Shown piece after piece: positions 34,517-43,594 of a stretch of 64,000 bases of DNA. The notes below the pieces were generated by a model. It saw only the letters and a list, made by a program, of their open reading frames with translations. It searched no databases and was not told the origin of the DNA. Source of the DNA: an archaeon (GTDB lineage: Archaea; Thermoproteota; Nitrososphaeria; Nitrososphaerales; Nitrosopumilaceae); the NCBI GenBank assembly GCA_024276695.1, contig JAJRWR010000014.1:1-64000 (forward strand). Direction: 5' to 3'. The position numbers were made by a program, and so were the translations under genes. Each line of letters opens with the position of its first letter. The stretch's first letter is position 1.

Positions 34517-35962
34517 ATGAAAAAGGAACTTGCCTTTGCATTAAACTATGCATTAAACAAAGGATTTCAGATTCATCCAGATGCTTTTAAAATTTTAGAA
34601 AACGTTGATGTAAAAAAATTGGAGAAGAGCATAAAAGAAATAGTTAGAGAAAAAACAAGACAAAAATTATTTCAGATTAACCAAGACGATTTGGAAACAT
34701 ATCTTGGAATTAAAGATGATTCATCATTAGAAAGTGAAATTAAGATATTATCAGATCCTACTAGTAAGATAACATCAGGAGAGGGAGTAAAGGGATACAA
34801 TGCTCTATTTTTAAGTCGCTTTAACAAGCTTAAACGAATTATCTCAGACAGGCCAGAGTCAAAAATGCTCAAATCTGCAGCATCCTTGAAAAATGCAAAA
34901 ATTGAAGATGATTTGTATGTGTGTGGATTAGTAACTATTAGAAATTCTGAGAGAAACATCACAAAAATAGTTCTGGAGGACCCGTCAGGCTCGTTTGAGG
35001 GCATTATTTTTGATGAGGAATTGCAAAAAACTGCAGGTAAATTATTGATTGATCAATTTATCATGGTAAGAATTGGTTCAGGTAAAAATTCAGGATATAT
35101 CATTAAGGATCTAATTTTGCCGGATATTCCTGAACAAGCAAAGAACAAGTCAGAGAGTGAGGTATATGCAGTATTTCTTTCTGACTTGCATATTGGAAGT
35201 AAATATTTCATGGAAGATGAATTTTCAGAATTTGTATCATGGATATCAAGTCCGGATCCAGTTGCAAGGAAAATTCGATTTGTCTTAATTGGTGGAGATG
35301 TGGTAGATGGGGTAGGGATATATCCAAATCAAAATAAAGAATTGGTTTGTCAGACGATTCAAGAGCAATTAAAAAAAGTAGAAGATTTGATTGACAAAAT
35401 TCCAAAAAATGTGAAGATTATCATAATGCCAGGAAACCATGATCCTGGAAGAAGAGCATTGCCACAGCCGGCTATACCAAAAAAATACAATTCTGGTTTG
35501 TGGGAAAGAGAAAATGTGTTTATGGTCGGCAATCCGGCTGTAGTCTCATTAAATGGGGTTATGGTTTCAATGTTTCATGGACAGAGTATAGATGATATTG
35601 TAAAGACCACACCAGGTCTAAGTTATGACAGACCTACTGATGTAATGAGGCATCTACTCAGGGCAAGACATCTCAGTCCAATTTATGGTAGCCAGACACC
35701 AATAGCACCTGAAATGGAGGATCTTTTGGTTATTCAGAACATTCCAGATATCTTTCATGTGGGACATGTACATAGAGCACAATTAGATATGTACAAGGGA
35801 GTTTTATTGGTAAATTCTGGCTCATGGCAGAAACAGACACCATTTCAGGCTAGTGTTGGAATGACCCCAAATCCTGGAATTGCTATTTTGGTAAATTTAA
35901 AAACTTTCCAAGTCTATCATCAAAATTATAGTTCTAATTTAGACAATGTCTTGCAAAGTTAG
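34517..35962 (+). CDS. polD1: DNA polymerase D small subunit (DP1)
   Basis: Archaeal replicative polymerase subunit with 3'-5' exonuclease of the Mre11-like phosphoesterase type. The 481-residue protein has an OB-fold region (about 130-200) and the metal-binding motifs DLHIGSKYF (about 221-229), GGDVVDG (about 256-262), MPGNHDPGR (about 301-309), FHGQS and GHVHRAQ. All catalytic His/Asp/Asn positions appear present. The end overlaps the convergent orc1/cdc6 by 24 nt; the large subunit is at 40.2 kb. Confidence 0.94.
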   Translation: MKKELAFALNYALNKGFQIHPDAFKILENVDVKKLEKSIKEIVREKTRQKLFQINQDDLETYLGIKDDSSLESEIKILSDPTSKITSGEGVKGYNALFLSRFNKLKRIISDRPESKMLKSAASLKNAKIEDDLYVCGLVTIRNSERNITKIVLEDPSGSFEGIIFDEELQKTAGKLLIDQFIMVRIGSGKNSGYIIKDLILPDIPEQAKNKSESEVYAVFLSDLHIGSKYFMEDEFSEFVSWISSPDPVARKIRFVLIGGDVVDGVGIYPNQNKELVCQTIQEQLKKVEDLIDKIPKNVKIIIMPGNHDPGRRALPQPAIPKKYNSGLWERENVFMVGNPAVVSLNGVMVSMFHGQSIDDIVKTTPGLSYDRPTDVMRHLLRARHLSPIYGSQTPIAPEMEDLLVIQNIPDIFHVGHVHRAQLDMYKGVLLVNSGSWQKQTPFQASVGMTPNPGIAILVNLKTFQVYHQNYSSNLDNVLQS

Positions 35963-37147
35963 ATCATCTTTGAATGTTTTTTTTATCATTTCAGATGATA
36001 TTGTGAGTTTGTATTTTTTTGTCCTTCCATGAATGCCTTGGTGGATTAGTCTTCCAGAAATAATTCCAGATAGTTCGATTTCGCTAAGCATTTGAGTGAT
36101 CCTTCTTTGTGTTAGCTCGTCTTTTCCTACTACCTTACAGAGATTTTTGTAGGAAGAATAAATCTCTCCAGTAGAAGAGCCATTTGCCTTCATTATTGCA
36201 ATAAGGACAAGTTTCTCATGAAGTGGAAATGATTTGAGTGATTTTTCTTCTTTATTTTCTTCCATTTTTTGGGAGGCCTCTCTGACATGCTCAATAGTGA
36301 CTGTGTCTGCTTGTTGTCGCTCAGCAAGTTCTCCTGCTACCCGAAGTAGATCGATTGCTCGACGAGCATCTCCATGTTCTCCTCCTGCAAGTGCGGCAAT
36401 GAGATTTAGGGCAGGTTCCTCTACTGAATCTTCAATGAATGATTCATTGATTCTTTCTTGAAGAATTTTTTTTATTTGTTCAACATTGTAATTTGTAAAT
36501 ACAACTTCTTCTTCTCCAAGACTACTAATTACTCTAGGATCAAGTCTTTCCTTAAATGTTAGATCATTTGAAATTCCCACCAAAGTTAGTGAACCTTGAG
36601 TTAGACGCTCATTTGCTCTGGTAAGTTGATAGAGAATATCCTTGCCTGTTTTTGCTATTAGTTGGGCTAGATAATCAATTTCATCAATTACAAAAATTGC
36701 GTTTAGTTTTCCCTCATCGATTTTGTTAAGTAATCTTTCAAAAACTACACTAATTGCCAACCCGTTTGAGGGTAAATCTTTTTCATTTAAGCCTAATTGC
36801 CTGCCTAGATTGACTAATAGTCCATATAATGTGGTTTGTTCTTTTGAGTTTGAATAAATTAATTTAATTGGGAAATTTGATTTTTTCACTCTTTCTTGAA
36901 TTTTAGAAATTACTTTTTTTACGACAAGTGTTTTTCCTGTTCCAGGTTTTCCATATACTAGGAGATTTGATGGTCTTGATTTTTTTAGAATTGGTAGTAA
37001 GGATTGAGTAACTTGTTCTTGTTCAGTTTTTCTATGTAAGATAATATCTGGCATGTATGTAAAATGAAGAATATCACGATTTTTTATTATTGACTTTCCA
37101 GATTCTGCTGCATTTAGTAAATCATCTATTGGATCAGACATACTCAC
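35939..37147 (-). CDS. cdc6: Origin-binding initiator Orc1/Cdc6
   Basis: AAA+ protein that binds origin recognition boxes and recruits MCM. The 402-residue protein has Walker A YGKPGTGKTLVVKK (about 62-75), Walker B FVIDEIDYLAQ (about 147), sensor 1 LVGISNDLTF, and a C-terminal winged helix (about 300-402) with SGRLIHQGIHGRTKKYKLT as the wing. It is transcribed away from the candidate origin directly upstream (37148-37631), the usual archaeal arrangement. Confidence 0.93.
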   Translation of the reverse strand: MSMSDPIDDLLNAAESGKSIIKNRDILHFTYMPDIILHRKTEQEQVTQSLLPILKKSRPSNLLVYGKPGTGKTLVVKKVISKIQERVKKSNFPIKLIYSNSKEQTTLYGLLVNLGRQLGLNEKDLPSNGLAISVVFERLLNKIDEGKLNAIFVIDEIDYLAQLIAKTGKDILYQLTRANERLTQGSLTLVGISNDLTFKERLDPRVISSLGEEEVVFTNYNVEQIKKILQERINESFIEDSVEEPALNLIAALAGGEHGDARRAIDLLRVAGELAERQQADTVTIEHVREASQKMEENKEEKSLKSFPLHEKLVLIAIMKANGSSTGEIYSSYKNLCKVVGKDELTQRRITQMLSEIELSGIISGRLIHQGIHGRTKKYKLTISSEMIKKTFKDDLTLQDIV

Positions 37148-37380
37148 ACACCTTTGTTTCCTTTCAACAATAACACAATTATATCTAAATTAAGAGAGTA
37201 TAGAATAGGATAGTAATAGTAGTTTAGTTTGTAATTAATTATTTTTAGTTAGTTTTAGATTTTCTATTAAAAAAATTAAAGAAAAAGATAGAGTGGAAAT
37301 ATTGGTGTGTGAGTTAGATTTTAAATTAAAAATAAATTAACATTTTTGTTAAAGTAATGTTAAGAAAAACCTCGAAAAGC

Positions 37381-37411
37381 CCATTTTAACCCCCTTATTT
37401 CCATTCCAGGC
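37381..37411 (-). repeat. Origin recognition box, copy 1
   Basis: First of two perfect 31-bp direct copies. Read on the minus strand, its centre (TGGAAATAAGGGGGT) matches the conserved GGAAA plus G-string layout of archaeal ORBs. Confidence 0.7.
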
Positions 37412-37441
37412 GTTAAGATGAATGTTAACATTGTGGATATT

Positions 37442-37472
37442 CCATTTTAACCCCCTTATTTCCATTCCAGGC
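37442..37472 (-). repeat. Origin recognition box, copy 2
   Basis: Second identical 31-bp copy, 61 bp from the first; same orientation. Confidence 0.7.
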
Positions 37473-37631
37473 ATGATAATTTCTTAATTTAAAAGGTTAA
37501 TTGAAGATTGACTGTTAATAACAAAAAACAAACTAGGCGTGGGTTAGGCAGTCAATGTTAACAAACCATTTAGTTAACAAACATTCGCGGATCATTTCAA
37601 CTGTTAACATTAGATCCGTTAGATCTCAAAG

Positions 37632-38018
37632 ATGACAAAAAAACGAATTAGAATAGATATGGAAGACTCTGATGGTGCTCATTATGACATCAAATTAGAG
37701 GGCAATGTAACCAGAGACAAAGTTCTCAAAATATTTGAAATGATGGATTTGATGAATATTGAAGAAGAACAAGAAGTCACAAACATGGATTCTGTTGGTT
37801 CTAAAATTTGGTATATTGTGGATAAATTCTTCCCAATGAGCAAATTTACCTCCACAAACATTCTTGAAAAATATGAGGACGAATATAATGAACCTGTTAA
37901 ACTTAGTATAATTTCCACATACCTATCAAGATTTTCCACAAAAGGTAGGGTAAACAGAACCAGAACAGGCCGAGAATGGACATATCAAACTATCAAAATA
38001 GCACAAAAACAACAATGA
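37632..38018 (+). CDS. Conserved protein next to the origin, winged-helix-like
   Basis: 128 residues: a charged N terminus (MTKKRIRIDMEDSDGAHYDIKLEG), an acidic linker and a C-terminal module (about 60-125) whose helix-helix-wing pattern (TNILEKYEDEYNEPVKLSIISTYLSRFSTKG then RTGREWTYQT) looks like a winged helix. The start is 11 bases after the last origin element, with no room for another gene, so its promoter must lie in the origin. A role in origin or replication control is suggested by position only. Confidence 0.7.
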   Translation: MTKKRIRIDMEDSDGAHYDIKLEGNVTRDKVLKIFEMMDLMNIEEEQEVTNMDSVGSKIWYIVDKFFPMSKFTSTNILEKYEDEYNEPVKLSIISTYLSRFSTKGRVNRTRTGREWTYQTIKIAQKQQ

Positions 38019-38019
38019 A

Positions 38020-38181
38020 TTAAGAAATAGTGATTTTTCTAACTAGTAATCTATCTTTTCCAAGGATTACTTTAACATATTCTCCTTTTTGTATGTCCAT
38101 ATACTTTCTAAACTGTTTTGGAATTGAAATCGTACCAGCAGAAGTGATTTTTACTAAAACTTCATTCTCATTTACTGACAT
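38020..38181 (-). CDS. AbrB/MazE-like small DNA-binding protein
   Basis: 53 residues from ATG 38179-38181 (MSVNENEVLVKITSAGTIS) to TAA 38020-38022. The sequence ITSAGTISIPKQFRKYMDIQKGEYVKV has the swapped-hairpin AbrB signature (G-x-I-x-I-P-x-x-x-R). Proteins of this kind are archaeal transcription factors or antitoxins; no toxin partner is adjacent. It converges on the previous gene, ending 2 nt away. Confidence 0.75.
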   Translation of the reverse strand: MSVNENEVLVKITSAGTISIPKQFRKYMDIQKGEYVKVILGKDRLLVRKITIS

Positions 38182-38291
38182 ATTGATATTATAATTTAAT
38201 AATATATAATTTAATAAATTCTCTAATTATATTTTTAATAAAATTAGTCATATTTTATATTAAAAACATAATAAATAATTCTAAAATTTTT

Positions 38292-38897
38292 CTATTCTGT
38301 GATTGGATTAACTTTCACTTGTTCTACTTTTGCTATTCCTTTATCAGTAATTGAGTAAGTATATGGTTTTGATTCCGTATTTCTTTGAACATATCCATCC
38401 TCAAACATCTTTTTCATCAATCGTGAAGTATGTTCTCTACTTTTCTTTAATGTGATTTGTATGTCACGTGATGTCATAGCTTTGTTTGTGATTAGATGCA
38501 ACACATAATCAATAGGATTTGCAGGTGTAATATTTGGAATATTAGGCGTAGAAATCACATTTTCATGCATAACTTCTGGTTTACTAACCATCTCAATTGA
38601 TCTTTCTTGAACCTCATTCTTTACTAATTTTTCCAAAAACTGCCTCAATTCCAAATTAGGATCCTCTACTTTTTGTTCAACCCCTTGAATTTCTAAGGCA
38701 TCTAGGCGTATTTTCATGTCAATTAATTGTCTTTCATAATATTCTAATCGTTCAGCCCGTGTAGCATCAAAGACTTGGTTCTTAATTTTTACAAAAGGAC
38801 GTATTTTGAAGTAGCCATACAAACCTACTATTCCTATAATGAATGCTAAAATCACACCTAAAATCACTTCAGGTTCAGGAATTTCTATTAACATCAC
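38292..38897 (-). CDS. Membrane-anchored winged-helix protein
   Basis: 201 residues: one membrane helix (PEVILGVILAFIIGIVGLYGYF, about 9-30), a coiled-coil stretch (ERLEYYERQLIDMKIRLDALE), a polar linker, and a C-terminal MarR/ArsR-like winged helix (about 128-200: DYVLHLITNKAMTSRDIQI, SREHTSRLMKKMFEDGYVQ, KPYTYSITDKG). The DNA-binding part is tethered to the membrane with no external domain, unlike the protein at 12591. Target unknown. Confidence 0.7.
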   Translation of the reverse strand: MMLIEIPEPEVILGVILAFIIGIVGLYGYFKIRPFVKIKNQVFDATRAERLEYYERQLIDMKIRLDALEIQGVEQKVEDPNLELRQFLEKLVKNEVQERSIEMVSKPEVMHENVISTPNIPNITPANPIDYVLHLITNKAMTSRDIQITLKKSREHTSRLMKKMFEDGYVQRNTESKPYTYSITDKGIAKVEQVKVNPITE

Positions 38898-39021
38898 AAC
38901 ATTTACGCCTGCATTGTGATTTATCGTGATTGAACAATATTATTTCACATTTTAGATTAACAAACTTACATACATTATCACACACAAATTGATATGATGC
39001 TAATTTACATAATCACAGACA

Positions 39022-39384
39022 TCACATATTACATGCCTGACGAACGAGCCTATCTATCACATTTATCACTTCATCTTCCCTTTCAGGAAAAATATCACTA
39101 TCATTTATCACACGTACTTGTTCAGAAAGCTTTGATATCACATCTATATCATCAGGCAAAAGTATGCCCAAACCACGAAAAAGTATAATTGAGTAGAATA
39201 ATCCAATCAATTTGTCTCTAGATTGGCCAACTTGCCTGTAATACGCACCTTTACTAATCGAAAAACTTGATTCTAGAAGATCCTTTTGATTTAAAATAAT
39301 TTCAACTTGTCGCTCTGTAAACAGTGATTTTTTGATCATTTTACGTATAATATTGTTAAAATTATATTCTTCCAATTCATCCAT
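39022..39384 (-). CDS. Conserved helical protein near the replication genes
   Basis: 120 residues from ATG 39382-39384 (MDELEEYNFNNIIRKMI); a longer form from 39414 starts with less usual residues. Mostly helical, with a HTH-like stretch LFTERQVEIILNQKDLLESSFSISKGAYYRQ. No known domain. The 124 nt downstream (38898-39021) hold several ATCACA-type words and nothing else I can name. Confidence 0.6.
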   Translation of the reverse strand: MDELEEYNFNNIIRKMIKKSLFTERQVEIILNQKDLLESSFSISKGAYYRQVGQSRDKLIGLFYSIILFRGLGILLPDDIDVISKLSEQVRVINDSDIFPEREDEVINVIDRLVRQACNM

Positions 39385-39448
39385 AGCTATACAAATCTGT
39401 ATATAGCATTCCAATTAAACTTTAAAGAGACACCCACAAACCTCTTTT

Positions 39449-40204
39449 ATGGTTGTGAACAGAGTAGAATCATTCCTAAAATCAGAATTAAAAAGGAAAA
39501 ATGCATTACTATTCATATTAATCGATTCAGAAGTATCAAATCTAAAGGCTTCAAGCAAACTTGCCAAAGATGTTGAAAAGATGGGTGCCTCAGCAATTCT
39601 AGTCGGAGGATCATCTGCAACTGATCAAATCGAGATGGCCCAAGTAGTCAAAGGCATAAAAAAAGGTCTAAAAATTCCAATTATTCTATTTCCAGGCAAT
39701 GTTACTGGTGTTGTACCTGATGCCGATGCAATATTATTCAGTTCATTAATGAATTCTGAAAACCCATATTTCATTACTCAAGCACAGGCTTTAGGCGCTC
39801 CAAATGTACTTAAATTTGGATTAGAACCACTTCCAACCGCATATTTGGTAATTGGAGATGGAACATCTGCTTGGTTTATTGGTTCAGCCAGAGGAATTCC
39901 ATTTGAAAAACCAAAAATCGCTGCAGCATATTCCCTTGCAGCCCAATTCCTTGGCATGAGATTTGTATATCTTGAAGCAGGATCTGGTGCAAAGACCAAT
40001 GTTACTCCTGAAATGGTGAAGACAGTTAGACATGTGTTTAATGGATTTTTGATTGTGGGCGGAGGAATCAAAGATGAAAAAACTGCTGAAAGTCTAGTAA
40101 AAGCAGGAGCAGATGCTCTAGTTATAGGAACCTTCCTTGAAAAAGGTGGAAGCATCAAAAAATTCGAAAAAATAGCAAAAGCAATTCAAAGAAGCAAGCA
40201 GTAA
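39449..40204 (+). CDS. Geranylgeranylglyceryl phosphate synthase
   Basis: Joins geranylgeranyl diphosphate to sn-glycerol-1-phosphate, the first committed step of archaeal ether-lipid synthesis. The 251-residue TIM-barrel protein has VGGSSATDQIEM (about 51-62), LFPGNVTGV, PLPTAYLVIGDG and the phosphate-binding end LEAGSGAKTNV with IVGGGIKDEKTAE and GADALVIGTFLEK. Length and motifs match. It is 10 nt upstream of polD2 on the same strand. Confidence 0.92.
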   Translation: MVVNRVESFLKSELKRKNALLFILIDSEVSNLKASSKLAKDVEKMGASAILVGGSSATDQIEMAQVVKGIKKGLKIPIILFPGNVTGVVPDADAILFSSLMNSENPYFITQAQALGAPNVLKFGLEPLPTAYLVIGDGTSAWFIGSARGIPFEKPKIAAAYSLAAQFLGMRFVYLEAGSGAKTNVTPEMVKTVRHVFNGFLIVGGGIKDEKTAESLVKAGADALVIGTFLEKGGSIKKFEKIAKAIQRSKQ

Positions 40205-40214
40205 AGGACGTACC

Positions 40215-43200
40215 ATGTCTGAAAATGATGCAATTTCTCGAATTAGTGATATTGAAATGCCAGACTATTATCTTAATTATTATTCTAGTCTCTCAACTGA
40301 AACATATTCTATATTTGAACATGCAGCATCTGCCAAATCTAGTTTAGTCGATTCTTCAGGTATTATTGAGCCTAAAATCGCATTTGATTTGGCAGATAGA
40401 GTTGCGAAAATGCACGAGATTGACATTGCAGATCCATTAAGAGAAATTTTAAAAATTAATGGAAAAGAACTTTCTGCGCTTATTTTAGCAAAGGAGATTG
40501 CTTTAGGCAAATATTGTCTTCCAGATGCTACTTTAGAAGACAAACTTGATCTTGCAGTTCGTGTCGGTCTAGCTATAATTACAGAGGGGGTTACAATTGC
40601 TCCATTACAAGGAATTAGTGAGGTATTGATAAAGAAAAATAAAGATGGCACAGAATACCTATCTGTTTCAATTGCAGGACCAATGCGTTCAGCAGGAGGA
40701 ACAGAATCTGCAGTAACTCTGTTGATTGCAGACCATGTTAGAAAAATTGCAGGATTATCAAAATTCCAAGCTAACTCCTTTGATGATGAAACTGGTAGAT
40801 TTGTTGAAGAACTAAGAATCTATGAAAGAGAAGCCAGCAGCTTCCAGTTTCATATCTTAGATGAGGATATCGAACATGTCATTTCTAATCTTCCAGTAGA
40901 ATTAGCCGGCGTTGATACAGATCCTTATGAAGTGGTCAATCACAAATCAATGGCTCGAATCAAAACTGATCGAGTCAGAGGTGGAGCCTTACGTGTCTTA
41001 AATGATGGATTGATTGGAAGATCAAAGAAACTCCTCAAAAGAATTGAATTGTATAATCTAGATGGTTGGGAATGGCTAAATGATCTAAAAGGAGCTGTTC
41101 AAACTGGAGATAATCAAGAAGATACAGCTGCAAAAAGAATGCGTGAAGTAATTACAGGTAGATCAGTATTGTCTATGCCTAACAAATTAGGTGGATTCCG
41201 ATTGAGATATGGAAGAGCCTGCAATACAGGCTTTGCCGCCGTTGGAATTCATCCAATTATTGCTGAGATTCTTGACCATACAGTAGCTGTAGGAACTCAA
41301 ATCAAATGTGATATACCAGGAAAGGGTGCAACTGTGGCATTTGTTGATTCAATAGATACCCCAACAGTACGTCTCAATAACGGCAATGTTGTAAAAATCC
41401 GAGATGTAAAACATGGACTAGAAATTAAAAATGAAATAAAAAAAATTCTTCATTTAGGTGACATCTTAATTTCATTTGGAGATTTTCTTGAAAACAATAC
41501 CCAATTGGTACCTTCTGCTTATGTAGAAGAATTTTGGATAGAAGAACTAAAACAAAAAATTCAAAAATATGAGCCTGATAATCAATATCTAAATCAATTT
41601 TTGAATAAAACACCTACTATAGATGAAGCACTAAAAATTTCCCTAAATTTTGAGATTCCACTTCATCCACACTATTTGTATTTCTGGGATAAAATATCAT
41701 CTAAAGATCTTATCGAACTTTTAGAACCCAAAAAAGTCAACGAAACATCAATCGAATATCCAATCCAATTCAAACAAATTCTTGAAAACTTGGGAACCCC
41801 ACACAAAATTGAAAATGAAACAATTATCTTAAAAGGACCAGAGGCAAAAATCTTCTTTAATCTCTTGTTCAGGCAAAAACCCATAATCAGCGATCTATCA
41901 GTCCCAAAAATTTTAACAAAATCATCTGGAATCCAAATTAAAAATAAATTTTCAACAAGCATCGGAGTTAGAATAGGAAGACCTGAAAAAGCAGCTCCCA
42001 GACAAATGAAACCTCCGACACATGTATTATTTCCAATTAGTGACAAAGGCGGACCTACACGGGATCTTCTCAAAGCCTCTAAATCTGAGCATTTTTTTGC
42101 TAATATTTTTAATCGTCATTGTATACAATGCAATCAACCCTCCATAGGCATAAAATGTTCAATCTGTGGTACTAAGACATCAATTTCATACAGATGCTCT
42201 AGTTGTAGAGATACACTTGAGGAACCATTTTGTGAAAAATGTAAGCGTAAAGCACCGGCTCATTCACATCAAGCATTTCCACTTAAAACAAGATTGCTTT
42301 TAGCTCAAGAAAAAATGGGAATTCGTGCAAAAGAACCTTTCAAAGGAGTAAAAGAACTAATCAGTCAAGACAAAATTGCAGAACCATTTGAAAAAGGACT
42401 TGTGAGACAAAACTTTGGATTGACTACTTTCAAAGATGGAACAGTAAGATCCGATGCGACAAATTCTCCCTTAACACAATTCAAACCATCTTGGATTGGA
42501 ACATCTATTGAGAAACTAAAGGATCTTGGATATGTTCAAGACATTGACGGAAAACCTCTGGAATCTATAGATCAGACCATTGAACTTCGAATGCAGGACG
42601 TTATCATTCCTTATGAGAGTGGAAAATATCTAGTTTCTACATGCAAATACATTGATGTTCTTTTAGAGAAATTCTATGGAAAATCTTCATTTTATAATGT
42701 AAAGAATTTAGAGGAATTAATTGGACACTTGATTATTGGTTTAGCTCCTCACACATCAGTAGGAATAGTTGGAAGAATTATAGGATATACTGAAACCCAT
42801 GTTTGTTTTGGAACTCCAAATTGGCATTCTGCAAAAAGAAGAGATGCTGATGGAGATGCTGATTCTATAATGCTTTTAATGGACAGTCTACTAAATTTCT
42901 CAAAACAATACCTATCTGATGCAATAGGTGGTTTAATGGATGCACCATTACTTATTCAACCACATGTTTTACCACATGAATCTCAACCTCAAGCGCATAA
43001 TCTTGAAGTTACAAAAATACTTCCTTTGGAATTCTTTGAATCTACATTTGAACAAGTAAAAGCATCAGATGTATCCTCAGTTGAGATTATCAAATCACGT
43101 CTTGATACTAAGAGACAATTCTATGATTATCATTTTACACATACAACCTCATCTCTAACTACTTCAAAATCAAGAAGTGCATATTCCACGCTTGGTTCAA

Positions 43201-43592
43201 TGCTTGACAAATTTGATATGCAAGTACGAAATGCCGAACTAATCAATGCCGTAAACACTTCAGAAATTGTCTCAAATGTGATTTCAACACATCTCGTTCC
43301 CGACCTAATGGGAAATCTAAGGGCATATGCTAGACAGAGTTTTAGATGTACTGCATGTGGAAAATCATTTCGTAGAATGCCTCTTATCCAAACTTGTATT
43401 TGTGGGCATAAACTAATTGCCACAATTACAAGGGGTTCTGTAGAAAAATATCTGAAACTTGCAAAAAGATTGGTTGAAAAATATGATGTGGGTGATTATC
43501 AAAAAGGAAGAATTCTTGCTCTATCTGATGAAATTGAATTAGTATTTGGTAAGAGTAAGGGAGACCAATCTCTGCTTACAGATTATTCATAA
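40215..43592 (+). CDS. polD2: DNA polymerase D large subunit (DP2)
   Basis: Catalytic subunit of the archaeal replicative polymerase. 1125 residues with no intein visible. The double-psi barrel catalytic region near the C-terminal third has NWHSAKRRDADGDAD (the two catalytic aspartates) and LLNFSKQYLSDAIGGLMDAPLLI. Zinc modules are seen at CIQCNQPSIGIKCSICG (about 635) with the following CSSC and CEKC pairs, and at CTACGKSF...CICG near the end. The N terminus carries the GTESAVTLLIADHVR region. A Shine-Dalgarno-like AAGGACG precedes the ATG. Confidence 0.95.
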   Translation: MSENDAISRISDIEMPDYYLNYYSSLSTETYSIFEHAASAKSSLVDSSGIIEPKIAFDLADRVAKMHEIDIADPLREILKINGKELSALILAKEIALGKYCLPDATLEDKLDLAVRVGLAIITEGVTIAPLQGISEVLIKKNKDGTEYLSVSIAGPMRSAGGTESAVTLLIADHVRKIAGLSKFQANSFDDETGRFVEELRIYEREASSFQFHILDEDIEHVISNLPVELAGVDTDPYEVVNHKSMARIKTDRVRGGALRVLNDGLIGRSKKLLKRIELYNLDGWEWLNDLKGAVQTGDNQEDTAAKRMREVITGRSVLSMPNKLGGFRLRYGRACNTGFAAVGIHPIIAEILDHTVAVGTQIKCDIPGKGATVAFVDSIDTPTVRLNNGNVVKIRDVKHGLEIKNEIKKILHLGDILISFGDFLENNTQLVPSAYVEEFWIEELKQKIQKYEPDNQYLNQFLNKTPTIDEALKISLNFEIPLHPHYLYFWDKISSKDLIELLEPKKVNETSIEYPIQFKQILENLGTPHKIENETIILKGPEAKIFFNLLFRQKPIISDLSVPKILTKSSGIQIKNKFSTSIGVRIGRPEKAAPRQMKPPTHVLFPISDKGGPTRDLLKASKSEHFFANIFNRHCIQCNQPSIGIKCSICGTKTSISYRCSSCRDTLEEPFCEKCKRKAPAHSHQAFPLKTRLLLAQEKMGIRAKEPFKGVKELISQDKIAEPFEKGLVRQNFGLTTFKDGTVRSDATNSPLTQFKPSWIGTSIEKLKDLGYVQDIDGKPLESIDQTIELRMQDVIIPYESGKYLVSTCKYIDVLLEKFYGKSSFYNVKNLEELIGHLIIGLAPHTSVGIVGRIIGYTETHVCFGTPNWHSAKRRDADGDADSIMLLMDSLLNFSKQYLSDAIGGLMDAPLLIQPHVLPHESQPQAHNLEVTKILPLEFFESTFEQVKASDVSSVEIIKSRLDTKRQFYDYHFTHTTSSLTTSKSRSAYSTLGSMLDKFDMQVRNAELINAVNTSEIVSNVISTHLVPDLMGNLRAYARQSFRCTACGKSFRRMPLIQTCICGHKLIATITRGSVEKYLKLAKRLVEKYDVGDYQKGRILALSDEIELVFGKSKGDQSLLTDYS

Positions 43593-43594
43593 AT

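Larger units (their letters stand above)
37148..37631. other. Candidate replication origin (oriC) with ORB-like repeats
   Basis: A 484-nt intergenic stretch next to cdc6. It holds two identical 31-bp repeats (37381-37411 and 37442-37472); on the minus strand each has a core resembling an archaeal origin recognition box, TGGAAAT-AA-GGGGGT. At 37291-37310 the plus strand shows a degenerate box in the opposite direction (AGTGGAAATATTGG). Between them, about 37311-37375, lies an almost pure A/T segment, a likely unwinding element. The hexamer GTTAAC appears four times on the right (37424, 37557, 37573, 37603). This is the expected architecture of an origin. Confidence 0.8.

Noticed and set aside
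38898-39021. Repeated ATCACA-type words as operator sites
   Set aside because: Spacing is irregular and the words continue into the coding region, so they may reflect A/T-rich composition.
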